From: a bacterium
GTDB taxonomy: Bacteria; Zhuqueibacterota; Zhuqueibacteria; Residuimicrobiales; Residuimicrobiaceae
Direction: 5' to 3'
NCBI GenBank assembly: GCA_029554865.1
Contig: JAKPUX010000191.1
Location: 1-64,000 of the forward strand
DNA length: 64,000 bases
In this document: piece by piece, positions 1 to 8,583 of the stretch
Layout: every line of letters starts with the position of its first letter
Position numbering within the stretch: the first letter of the stretch is position 1
The notes under the pieces: model-generated
The model's database searches: none
What the model was told of the DNA's origin: nothing
The model's input: only the letters and a program-made list of their open reading frames with translations
Program-made: the position numbers and the translations under genes

Positions 1-335
1 CGGGGATCGCCCTGAGTCTGGAGCTCGGACTCTTGAGCGATCCCCGGCACGGGGGCATCTCCAGCATGACCGACGCCGCTGATCTCGTTCATGCTGGAGA
101 TGACCCCGTGCCGGGGATCGCTCAAGAGTCCGAGCACCAGACTCAGGGCGGCCTCATGGCTGGGGATTTCGCGCGTCTGCGCGACCGGCTCTTTCCCCAC
201 CGGTTTATAGGTCAAAATGGCATCGCTGGCGCCGATGCGTTCGACCACCCCTTTAGCGAGCAGCTCGTCAGTGTCCGCTTCAATGAGCTGAAATTTAAGC
301 GAAGAACTGCCGCAGTTGAGTACAAATATCTTCAT
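1..335 (-). CDS. ackA: Acetate kinase, N-terminal fragment, running off the window edge; sequence left of ~70 is a fold-back copy and not true ackA
   Basis: Minus-strand translation from the ATG at 335: MKIFVLNCGSSSLKFQLIEADTDELLAKGVVERIGASDAILTYKPVGKEPVAQTREIPSHEAALSLVLGLLSDPRHGVISSMNEISGVGH. The LNCGSSSLKF start and EISGVGH motif are typical of AckA. Not in the ORF track because it is open at the edge. Confidence 0.9.
   Translation of the reverse strand, partial: MKIFVLNCGSSSLKFQLIEADTDELLAKGVVERIGASDAILTYKPVGKEPVAQTREIPSHEAALSLVLGLLSDPRHGVISSMNEISGVGHAGDAPVPGIAQESELQTQGDP
8..150. repeat. Near-perfect inverted repeat: arms 8-69 and 89-150 (about 62 bp, 2 mismatches), 19-nt spacer
   Basis: Direct comparison of CTGAGTCTGG(A)GCTCGGACTCTTGAGCGATCCCCGGCACGGGG(G)CATCTCCAGCATGA with the reverse complement of 89-146; outward extension pairs 8-11 with 147-150. 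Confidence 0.95.
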
Positions 336-548
336 GGAACTCCCTCGACGCGTTGCTTGTTCTGTTGATTAGGATTATCTTTCAAGATGTATAATTTATA
401 AAATTGAACTCTAAAACCAAATGGTTTTATTTTTGTACAGTGCTGCAGGATTAGCTTGAAACTTTGCCGGAAAACCATTATGTTATTAACGCCCCTGCCC
501 CCGCAGACCCGGGAGGGACCGAACAAGGAATACCAATAGGAGGATGCA

Positions 549-722
549 ATGGCTGAAGAACTGCTTTCCGCTGGCAAGCTCGCCAAGGAGTGGGGCGTCA
601 CCGATGCCGCCGTGAAAAAGGCGATCAAGGAACTGGGCATCGAGCCCGATGCCAAAAAAGGCGCCTGCGCCATGTACGGCAAGGCAACCGCTGCCAAAAT
701 CAAAGCGGCCCTCAAAAAATAA
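549..722 (+). CDS. Small 57-aa basic protein with possible helix-turn-helix character, hypothetical
   Basis: ATG at 549 after AGGAGG at 539-544; MAEELLSAGKLAKEWGVTDAAVKKAIKELGIEPDAKKGACAMYGKATAAKIKAALKK*. Below the ORF-track length cutoff; directly precedes the kinase gene. Confidence 0.75.
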   Translation: MAEELLSAGKLAKEWGVTDAAVKKAIKELGIEPDAKKGACAMYGKATAAKIKAALKK

Positions 723-735
723 ACAGGAGGTCCCC

Positions 736-2310
736 ATGCTTTTTGCCGGTCTCGACAGTTCCACCCAGGGATGCAAGCTGATTGTCCTCGACCTTGCTGC
801 GCAGAAGGTCATGCACCTTGACGCGGTCCATTACGACACCGACCTGGATTATGATACGCGCAACGGGGTGATCCAGGGGCTGGAAGCGGGGGCCTCTGAG
901 TCCGATCCCCGCATGTGGATCGAGGCAATCGAACTGCTCTTCGGCCGCATGCAGGACGCCGGTGTGCCGGTGGCCGAAATCCGCGCCATCTCGGTCTCGG
1001 GCCAGCAGCACGGACTGGTGACCCTGGATGCGGAGGGACGGCTGTCGAGGCCGCACAGCAAGCTCTGGAACGACTTTAGCACCGAGGAGGAGTGCCGGCT
1101 GCTCACCGAAGCGGTCGGCGGCCCCGAGGTAATGATCGCCGAGGTCGGCAACAGCCAGCGCACCGGCTACACCGCCGCCAAGATCTTTCATCTGGTCCGC
1201 CACGAGCCCGAACTCTGGCGAAGGACGGCCACCTGCTTTCTCGTCCACAACTATGTCAACTGGTGGCTGACCGGCGGTCAGGAGGGCGGCATTCGCGTCA
1301 TGGAGCCGGGCGATCTCTCCGGCATGGCCCTCTGGCACCCCGGCACCAGTCGCTGGTCCGACCGGGTGCTCGGCGCCATCGCACCTGATCTCGCCGCCAA
1401 GCTCCCCCCGGTCAGGCCCTCGGACCAGAGCATAGGCACGATCGGCCGCGCCCTGGCGGAGCGATTCGGTTTCCATCCGGAGTGCCGGATCGACGCCGGC
1501 TGCGGCGACAACATGTACGGGGCCGTTGGCACCGGCAACGTGGCGCCGGGGCTGGTGACCATCAGCCTCGGCACCAGCGGCACGGCCTATACTGTCCTCG
1601 AGGAGCCTTTCATCGACCCCAGCGGCGAAATCGCCGCCTTTCGCGACAGCACCGGGCGCCATTTCCCCCTTCTCTGCGTCTCCAATCTGGCCAACGGCTA
1701 CAACGCCATCATCGCCGAGCACGGGCTCAGCCATGCCCGATTCAATGAGCTGATGGCGAAAACTCCAGCGGGCAATGAGGGCAGGATACTGATTCCCTGG
1801 TATATGGGCGAGCGCACCCCGGATGTGCCCCTGGCGGCCCCCCTCTATTTCGGTTTCGGGCTGGCCGATTTCACCGTGGAAAAGCTCGGCCGGGCCGTCC
1901 TCGAGGGCCATATCCTCAACCTCTATGACGGCTACCGCAAGATGCCGATCGAGGCGCGCGAGATCCGCCTCACCGGCGGGCTCTCCCAGTCGCCGGCCTG
2001 GTGCCAGGCCATCGCGGACATCTTCGAGACCGAAGTGGTGCCGGTCGAGGGTGAAGGGGCGGCGATGGGGGCGGCCCTGCACGCCGCCTGGGTCTACGAA
2101 AAGGAGAACGGACGGAAGGTTGCCCTTGCTGACCTGGTGCAGCCCTTCATCCAGCTGCGCGAAGCCATGCGTAAAAAGCCGGATCCCGCTCATCTCGACC
2201 TCTACCGGCCGATGAAGCAGGCCTTTTTCGCCCTCAGCGCCCGGGTGCGCGGAATGGCTGGGTCCGAGGATCCCTTCCTCTGGCGCCAGCGCATGCAAAT
2301 CCAATCCTGA
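736..2310 (+). CDS. xylB: FGGY-family carbohydrate kinase, likely xylulokinase
   Basis: MLFAGLDSSTQGCKLIVLDL N-terminus, SVSGQQHGLV, DAGCGDNMYGAVGTGNVAPG and LTGGLSQSPAWCQAIADI motifs; AGGAGGT ribosome-binding site before ATG 736 (preferred to the ORF start at 649). Confidence 0.85.
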   Translation: MLFAGLDSSTQGCKLIVLDLAAQKVMHLDAVHYDTDLDYDTRNGVIQGLEAGASESDPRMWIEAIELLFGRMQDAGVPVAEIRAISVSGQQHGLVTLDAEGRLSRPHSKLWNDFSTEEECRLLTEAVGGPEVMIAEVGNSQRTGYTAAKIFHLVRHEPELWRRTATCFLVHNYVNWWLTGGQEGGIRVMEPGDLSGMALWHPGTSRWSDRVLGAIAPDLAAKLPPVRPSDQSIGTIGRALAERFGFHPECRIDAGCGDNMYGAVGTGNVAPGLVTISLGTSGTAYTVLEEPFIDPSGEIAAFRDSTGRHFPLLCVSNLANGYNAIIAEHGLSHARFNELMAKTPAGNEGRILIPWYMGERTPDVPLAAPLYFGFGLADFTVEKLGRAVLEGHILNLYDGYRKMPIEAREIRLTGGLSQSPAWCQAIADIFETEVVPVEGEGAAMGAALHAAWVYEKENGRKVALADLVQPFIQLREAMRKKPDPAHLDLYRPMKQAFFALSARVRGMAGSEDPFLWRQRMQIQS

Positions 2311-2326
2311 AGGAGGCGGGCACGAC

Positions 2327-3148
2327 ATGAAAAGAGTACTGCACTGGCTGGTGGCCATCTTCATCCTGCTGGGCGTGGTCTGGCTGCTGCGCTCCTGGCT
2401 CATGAGCCGGGTCTTTTATCAGCCTGACTGGTACCGCGACCAGCAGGCGGCGGATGCAGATTGGCGAAATCCGCCGCAACCTTCCGCAGCCCGGGAGGAG
2501 AGTCCTGCGACCGCTGTGCAGCCGGAGGCCGGCACAGAAAACGAGCCGGCCGGCGGTCTGCCCGAATTCCCGCCGCTACCGCAGCCGCAGGCTCCGGTCG
2601 CTGAGCCTGACCGCACCAACCGTGAGGGCGTCTCCGCAGCGGAGGCGCCGCGCACTCCCGCCGGCCGCGCACTCACTCCCCTGCAGCGCGCCCTCGAGCA
2701 GAAGGGCACGATGCGCATCAGCGCCGACGAATTCGTCCCCATGCTGCTGGCGGAAATGGCCGGCCAGGACGATTTCGATCCCTATGATGTTGTGCGCGGG
2801 GCCAAGACCACCATCCATCGCGACCGTATGATCATCGAGATAATGGTCAATCTCGAAAAATTCCCCGCCGATCAGCTCACCCCGGAAGGGAAGCGCATTT
2901 TCGACCAGATCAGCGGACTGCTGCCCGCGAAGGCCTTGCAGCAGGTCTATTTCAAGGGCGATCTCCGGCCGGTGGCGTCGGGCAAGCGCATTGTGCTCAC
3001 GGAGGCCTCGACGATCAGCGTGGGGCGTTTCAATTTCAGTCTCGCCGATCTCAGAAAGCGTTTTCAGATCGATCCCGCCATCGACATGAGCCATTTCGCC
3101 TTCAGCCGCTTCGAGCTGCAGGAGGGCTCCATCGTGCTGCAGCGGTAG
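2327..3148 (+). CDS. Hypothetical protein with N-terminal membrane anchor and Pro/Glu-rich linker
   Basis: ORF with hydrophobic segment WLVAIFILLGVVWLLRSWL, low-complexity linker, then a conserved-looking C-terminal domain. Confidence 0.65.
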   Translation: MKRVLHWLVAIFILLGVVWLLRSWLMSRVFYQPDWYRDQQAADADWRNPPQPSAAREESPATAVQPEAGTENEPAGGLPEFPPLPQPQAPVAEPDRTNREGVSAAEAPRTPAGRALTPLQRALEQKGTMRISADEFVPMLLAEMAGQDDFDPYDVVRGAKTTIHRDRMIIEIMVNLEKFPADQLTPEGKRIFDQISGLLPAKALQQVYFKGDLRPVASGKRIVLTEASTISVGRFNFSLADLRKRFQIDPAIDMSHFAFSRFELQEGSIVLQR

Positions 3149-3171
3149 CCGGCAGCTGCGGGGAGGAAAAA

Positions 3172-3984
3172 ATGAAGACCATGCAGGGCGATGGCGGAGA
3201 GGTCATCACTATCACCTCGATCGATGATCCGCGCATCGCCGATTACCGCCTCCTCCGCGACCGCGCCCTGATGCAGGAGCGGGGCCTCTTCATCGTCGAG
3301 GGAGAGAATCCGGTGCTCCGCCTGCTCGCCAGCCCTTGCCGCACTGCCTCCCTCTTCGTCAGCGAAAAACGGCTCGGCCGCATCGCCCCCTTTGTCCCGG
3401 CCGGCACCCCTCTCTATGTCGCCCCTGAAGAGCTCCTTGCCCGGGCCCCCGGTTTCACCTTTAACCGCGGCGTCATCGCCTGCGGGATCCGTCAGCCCCT
3501 GCCTGCGCCGGAGCAGCTGGTGGTGCAGCTGCGGCCCCCTGCCCTTGTCGTGGTCTGTGCGGGGATTGGCGACGCTGAAAACCTCGGCCAGATCGTACGC
3601 ACCTCCGCCGCCCTCGGCGCCGGGGCTCTGCTCATCGGAGAGGGGACCATCGATCCCTTTTACCGGCGGGTCATCCGCGTCTCGATGGGGGCCTTGTTCA
3701 CCCTCCCCATCGCCGAGGGCGGAGACTTGCGCGCAGCCCTGCCCCTGCTGCGGGATGCGGGTTTTCGCCTCTACGCCACCCACCTCTCCCCCGACTCGAC
3801 CCCTCTGGAGGAGAGCCGGCCTGCCCCCCTGAGCGCGATCCTCCTCGGCAACGAGGGCAGCGGCCTGCCCCCCCAACTCACCGCGCTCTGTGATGAGCGC
3901 ATCACCATTCCCATGACGCGGGGCGCCGATTCCCTCAATGTGGCCGCCGCAGCCGCTATCGTCCTCCATCACTTCCGCAGGTGA
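3172..3984 (+). CDS. TrmH/SpoU-family RNA 2'-O-methyltransferase
   Basis: SPOUT motifs: GIGDAENLGQIVRTSAALGAGALLIGEGTIDPFYRRVIRVSMGA, ILLGNEGSGLP, ITIPMTRGADSLNVAAAAAIVLHHF. Confidence 0.88.
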   Translation: MKTMQGDGGEVITITSIDDPRIADYRLLRDRALMQERGLFIVEGENPVLRLLASPCRTASLFVSEKRLGRIAPFVPAGTPLYVAPEELLARAPGFTFNRGVIACGIRQPLPAPEQLVVQLRPPALVVVCAGIGDAENLGQIVRTSAALGAGALLIGEGTIDPFYRRVIRVSMGALFTLPIAEGGDLRAALPLLRDAGFRLYATHLSPDSTPLEESRPAPLSAILLGNEGSGLPPQLTALCDERITIPMTRGADSLNVAAAAAIVLHHFRR

Positions 3985-4098
3985 GCCCTGCAGCGCACTG
4001 AGGCAGCCCCCGGCGGCCTCGCGGCCAAATTGCTTGGTTTTCTCGTCCGGAATCGGTATCTTTTGGGACGTAAACCACCTCATTTACAGGAGAAGAAA

Positions 4099-4584
4099 GT
4101 GGCTGCCAAACAATACGACCAGGCGCCCGCCCTGGCCATCGACACCCAAAAGAGCTACCTCGCCCGGCTCGAGACCAGCCGCGGCATCATCGAACTGGAG
4201 CTCTACCCCCAGTATGCCCCGAAGACGGTCAACAATTTCGTCTTCCTCAGCCGTGAGGGTTTTTACGACGGCGTCACCTTTCACCGTGTCATCGCCGATT
4301 TCATGATCCAGGGCGGCGATCCGACCGGAACCGGCCGCGGTGGTCCCGGCTACCGCTTCGAGGATGAATTTCGCGGCAATCCCCTCACCCATGAGACCGG
4401 GGTAATCTCCATGGCCAACGCCGGACCGGGCACCAACGGCAGCCAATTCTTTATCACCCACTCCCCGCAGCCCCATCTCAACGGGCGCCATACCGTCTTC
4501 GGCAAGGTGGTCAAGGGGCAGGAGGTGGTGGATGGTGTGCGTCAGGGCGACATCATCACCCGGGTAACCATCGAGGAAAAGTAG
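4099..4584 (+). CDS. Peptidyl-prolyl cis-trans isomerase, cyclophilin type
   Basis: [31 protein letters not shown] and [38 protein letters not shown] start at 4099 after AGGAG, ORF opens at 4030. Confidence 0.92.
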   Translation: MAAKQYDQAPALAIDTQKSYLARLETSRGIIELELYPQYAPKTVNNFVFLSREGFYDGVTFHRVIADFMIQGGDPTGTGRGGPGYRFEDEFRGNPLTHETGVISMANAGPGTNGSQFFITHSPQPHLNGRHTVFGKVVKGQEVVDGVRQGDIITRVTIEEK

Positions 4585-4596
4585 GCCGGCAGCCGC

Positions 4597-5889
4597 GTGG
4601 AACAACCCCGCAAAATATCCTTTTACACCCTGGGCTGCCGGCTGAACCAGGCCGAGACCGCGGCCCTGCAGAACCGCTTCAGCGAGGCAGGCTATGAGAT
4701 CGTCGATTTCAGGGAGCCTGCGGATGTGGTGGTGATCAACACCTGCACGGTGACGGAGAACGGCGACAACGATACGCGGCGGCTCGTGCAGCGCATCCAT
4801 CGCGCCCAGGCCCGCGCACGCATCGCCCTCATCGGCTGCCAGTCGCAGATGCAGGGCGAGGCCCTCTGCCGCCTGCCCGGGGTCAGTTGGGTGGCCGGCA
4901 ACGCCGTCAAGATGGAGCTGCCGGAGATTATCCGCAGGCACAGTGAGGGGCCTCCCTTGCTGATCGCCCCTCCCCCCGGCCGCGGACGCTTTACCATGCC
5001 GGCCCCGGCCATCGATCGCAGCCACACCCGCGCCAATCTCAAGATCCAGGACGGCTGCGATTTTTTCTGCTCTTTCTGCGAGATCCCTTATGCCCGCGGC
5101 CGCAGCCGCAGCCGCGAGTTCGATGACCTTATGGGCGAAGCCCGGCAGCTTATCGCCGCCGGCCACCGTGAAATCGTCCTCACCGGAGTCAATATCGGCA
5201 CCTGGAGCGGGGAGGGCCGGCAGCTGGCCGATCTGCTCGGCGCCCTGACCGGGTTGGCGGGGCTGGAACGCCTGCGCATCTCCTCGATTGAGATGACCAC
5301 CGTACCGGAAGAGATCTTCCAGCTCATGCAGAGCACCAGCCTCTGCCGCTTTCTCCATATCCCCGTCCAGAGCGGCAGCGACCCCATCCTCAAGGCGATG
5401 CACCGCCGCCACAGCGCAGCCCAGTTCGCGGAGCTGATCCGCCGCGCCGCCGCAGAGGTGCCGGAAATCTGCCTGGGCACAGATATCCTCACCGGTTTTC
5501 CCGGCGAGACCGAAGCTCTTTTTGCGGAGACCTGCGACCTGCTCGAAGCCCTTCCCCTTGCCTATTTCCACGTCTTCAGCTATTCGGAGCGCAGCCACGC
5601 CCGCAGCCGACTCCTCCCCGGCAAGGTGAGCGAGGAGGTCAAGGCGGAGCGCAGCGCCCGGCTGCGCCGGCTCAGCCTTGAAAAACGCCATGCCTGGTTC
5701 CGCCGCTTCCTCGGCACCCACCAGCTCGTCCTCTTCGAGGAGGAGAAAAAGGGCGTCTGGAGCGGCGTGACCGACACCTTTATCCGGGTGCGCGTACGCA
5801 GCGCCGGCAACCTGCACAATCAGCTGCGCCCCGTCCGCCTCGAAAAAATCGAGGAACTCTCGGTATTTGGGACCCTCATCACAGCGTGA
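4597..5889 (+). CDS. mtaB: tRNA (N6-threonylcarbamoyladenosine(37)-C2)-methylthiotransferase
   Basis: FYTLGCRLNQAETAAL start, radical-SAM CDFFCSFCEIPYARGRSRSR, TGVNIG; typical MtaB signatures. Confidence 0.9.
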   Translation: MEQPRKISFYTLGCRLNQAETAALQNRFSEAGYEIVDFREPADVVVINTCTVTENGDNDTRRLVQRIHRAQARARIALIGCQSQMQGEALCRLPGVSWVAGNAVKMELPEIIRRHSEGPPLLIAPPPGRGRFTMPAPAIDRSHTRANLKIQDGCDFFCSFCEIPYARGRSRSREFDDLMGEARQLIAAGHREIVLTGVNIGTWSGEGRQLADLLGALTGLAGLERLRISSIEMTTVPEEIFQLMQSTSLCRFLHIPVQSGSDPILKAMHRRHSAAQFAELIRRAAAEVPEICLGTDILTGFPGETEALFAETCDLLEALPLAYFHVFSYSERSHARSRLLPGKVSEEVKAERSARLRRLSLEKRHAWFRRFLGTHQLVLFEEEKKGVWSGVTDTFIRVRVRSAGNLHNQLRPVRLEKIEELSVFGTLITA

Positions 5890-5923
5890 TAAAAATCTAT
5901 GGATCGAAAGTGAAGCACCCGGC

Positions 5924-7231
5924 GTGAAAGTATATATCGAAACCTATGGCTGTCAGATGAACGAATATGACAGCGAGATCATCCGCGCCATTCTGGACGA
6001 GGCCGATCTGGAGAGCACCGATGCCCCGGAGCAGGCGGATGTGGTGCTGATCAACACCTGCGCCGTGCGGGAACACGCCGCCTTGCGGGTGGTCAACCGC
6101 ATCCATGAGATCCGCCGCCTGCCCAACGGCGCCAGGCTTCGCCTCGGCGTGGTCGGCTGCATGGCCACAGGACTGAAGAAGCAGCTGGGCGGAAACCGCC
6201 GGCTGCCGGTCGACTTTTTCGCCGGTCCGGACAGCTACCGCCGCCTGCCCGGGCTGATCACGACCGCTGCAGCGGAAAAAAAAGAACTCTACGCCGCCGA
6301 GCTCTCCGACTTTGAGACCTATGCTGACATCTACCCCCTCCGCCGGGGCGGTGTCAACGCCTGGATCGCAGTGATGCGCGGCTGCAACAACTTTTGCTCT
6401 TTCTGCATCGTCCCCTTTGCCCGCGGCCGCGAACGCAGCCGTTCGCCCCGGAGCATCACCGATGAGGTGCGCCGCCTCGCTGCCGATGGCTTTTGCCAGG
6501 TGACCCTGCTGGGACAGAATGTCAATTCGTATCGTTATGAGCAGCACGACTTTGCCGCCTTGCTCCGGGAGGTGAGCCGGATCGAGGGCATCAAGCGGGT
6601 GCGTTTCACCTCGCCCCATCCCAAGGATTTTCCCCTCCACCTCGTGGAGGTGATGGCCGAAGAGCCCGGTATCTGCAAGCACATCCATCTCCCCGTCCAG
6701 GCGGGCAGCGACCGCATCCTCAAGCTGATGCGGCGCACCTATACCCGAAGCGACTTTCTCACCCTGGTGGAGAAGATCCGCGCCCTCATCCCCGGGATCG
6801 GCCTCACCACCGACATCATCGTCGGTTTTCCAGGCGAAACCCCCGGCGAGTTCGATGAAACCTTCTCCCTCTTGCAGGAGGTCGAGTTCGATGCCGCCTA
6901 CATCTTTCAGTATTCAGAGCGGCCCGGCACCCTGGCGGCGAGAAAATATGCCGACGACGTTTCCGGCGAGGAGAAGAGCCGGCGCTCAGTCCTGCTCAAC
7001 GCCCTGCAGAACGGGATTTCGCTGAAAAAAAAGCGCGCCCGCATCGGCCGCATCGAGAGGGTGCTGGTCGAGCAGGCCGGGACGCGCAAGTCCCGCGCAG
7101 AGAGCCAGGGGCATACCGACGACAACCACCTGGTGATCCTGCAGGAGGGGAACTTTACGGTGGGCGAAATGGTGGATGTGCGCATCCACGACGCCACCGC
7201 CCATGTGCTCAAGGGCCGGCCACCGCTCTAA
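5924..7231 (+). CDS. miaB: tRNA-2-methylthio-N6-dimethylallyladenosine synthase
   Basis: VKVYIETYGCQMNEYDSEI, radical-SAM CNNFCSFCIVPFARGRERSRSP, LLGQNVNSY, TDIIVGFPGET; GTG start at 5924 inferred, ORF opens at 5867. Confidence 0.92.
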   Translation: MKVYIETYGCQMNEYDSEIIRAILDEADLESTDAPEQADVVLINTCAVREHAALRVVNRIHEIRRLPNGARLRLGVVGCMATGLKKQLGGNRRLPVDFFAGPDSYRRLPGLITTAAAEKKELYAAELSDFETYADIYPLRRGGVNAWIAVMRGCNNFCSFCIVPFARGRERSRSPRSITDEVRRLAADGFCQVTLLGQNVNSYRYEQHDFAALLREVSRIEGIKRVRFTSPHPKDFPLHLVEVMAEEPGICKHIHLPVQAGSDRILKLMRRTYTRSDFLTLVEKIRALIPGIGLTTDIIVGFPGETPGEFDETFSLLQEVEFDAAYIFQYSERPGTLAARKYADDVSGEEKSRRSVLLNALQNGISLKKKRARIGRIERVLVEQAGTRKSRAESQGHTDDNHLVILQEGNFTVGEMVDVRIHDATAHVLKGRPPL

Positions 7232-7353
7232 AAACTCCTCCGCATCCCTGCGCGGCTGCCGTATATTTATCTAGCCGGAGGAAGAGAACAAAGCCGGCCC
7301 GCTTTCCGGACCGCGCCTCCGCCACATCGCACCTCTTTGACACGAGGAAGAGT

Positions 7354-8583
7354 TTGAAAAACCTGAAACTGATCCACGCCGCCGGTCTTCTGCTCGCCCT
7401 GGTCCTGCCCCTGCGCGGTGCCGATCCCGATTCGGCCGCGCTCAAGCTGCATCGCGAGCTGCTGACCATCGACACTCACTGCGACACTCCCCTGCATATG
7501 CTGGATACGACCTGGGATATCGGGGCCGTCCACCCGTCGGGAACGCGCGACCGTGGCAAGATCGACCTGACGCGTATGGAGAACGGCAACCTTGACGCCC
7601 TCTTCTTTGCCGCCTTCGTCTCCCAGCGTGCCCTGACCGAACAGAACTACCGAGAAGCCCGCGCCGCTGCCGAACATCTGATCGGGCTGACCGAGGGCAT
7701 GCTGAAAAAATACCCCGACCGCATCCGCCTTGCCGCCACCCCTGCCGAGATCCGCCAGAACGAGCGCGACGGCGTACTCAGCGCCTGCGTCGGCATCGAA
7801 AACGGCTTCGCCCTCGGCCACGACCTGGCCGCCCTGCAGGCCTTCCGCGCGCGCGGGGTGCGCTACGTCACCCTCTGCCACACCCGCGACAACGATATCT
7901 GCGATTCCTCTACCGATCCGGGCGCCGATAGCTGGGGAGGCCTCAGTCCCTTCGGACGCCAGGTCATCGCCGAGATGAACCGGCTCGGCATTCTGGTCGA
8001 CCTCTCGCACGCCTCCGACGAGGCCTTTTTTCAGGCCCTCGCGGCATCGAAAACCCCGATCTTCGCCAGCCATTCCTGCGCCCGCGCCCTCTGCAACCAT
8101 CCCCGCAACCTCAGCGATGAGATGCTCAAGGCCCTCGCCGCCACGGGAGGGGTGATGCAGATGTGCATCCTCAGCGAATATGTCAAGGCCATCCCCGCCA
8201 ACGCCCGCCGCGAGGCGGCGCAGGATTCCCTCGACGCCATCTATGGAACCTGGGAATCCCTCAGGGAACCGGTTGCTCGCAAGGCCAAGCGCGAGGCCTG
8301 GAACGAGGTCGACCGCTTATATCCGCGCACCCTTGCGACGGTCGCTGATGTCTGCGACCATATCGACCATGTCGTCAAGCTGGTGGGGATTGACTATATC
8401 GGCATCGGCACCGACTTTGACGGCGGCGGGGGGGTGAATGGTTGCAACGAGGTCTCGCAAATGTGCAATATCACTGCCGAGCTGCTGCGGCGCGGCTACA
8501 GCAGGGAAGACCTGGCCAAAATATGGGGGGGCAACTTTTTACGCGTCTTTACCCGCGCCCTGGAGGCCGCTGAAGCAGAGTAA
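7354..8583 (+). CDS. Membrane dipeptidase (peptidase M19 family), with signal peptide
   Basis: Signal-like N-terminus, LLTIDTHCDTP, ILVDLSHASDEAFFQAL, IFASHSCARALCNHPRNLSDE, DYIGIGTDFDG. Confidence 0.92.
   Translation: MKNLKLIHAAGLLLALVLPLRGADPDSAALKLHRELLTIDTHCDTPLHMLDTTWDIGAVHPSGTRDRGKIDLTRMENGNLDALFFAAFVSQRALTEQNYREARAAAEHLIGLTEGMLKKYPDRIRLAATPAEIRQNERDGVLSACVGIENGFALGHDLAALQAFRARGVRYVTLCHTRDNDICDSSTDPGADSWGGLSPFGRQVIAEMNRLGILVDLSHASDEAFFQALAASKTPIFASHSCARALCNHPRNLSDEMLKALAATGGVMQMCILSEYVKAIPANARREAAQDSLDAIYGTWESLREPVARKAKREAWNEVDRLYPRTLATVADVCDHIDHVVKLVGIDYIGIGTDFDGGGGVNGCNEVSQMCNITAELLRRGYSREDLAKIWGGNFLRVFTRALEAAEAE

Noticed and set aside
33-368. 111-aa plus-strand ORF at the left edge
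   Set aside because: Antisense to ackA; its first residues (SDPRHGGISSM) are the fold-back copy of AckA, so it is a product of the palindrome.
332-812. Minus-strand ORFs of 127 and 108 aa near 332-812
   Set aside because: Lie opposite the small 549-722 gene and xylB start, without ribosome-binding sites or family motifs.
712-2403. 563-aa minus-strand ORF opposite xylB
   Set aside because: Shadow ORF of a well-supported kinase gene.
4084-5817. 577-aa minus-strand ORF opposite cyclophilin and mtaB
   Set aside because: Spans two well-supported opposite-strand genes; composition typical of antisense GC-rich reading.
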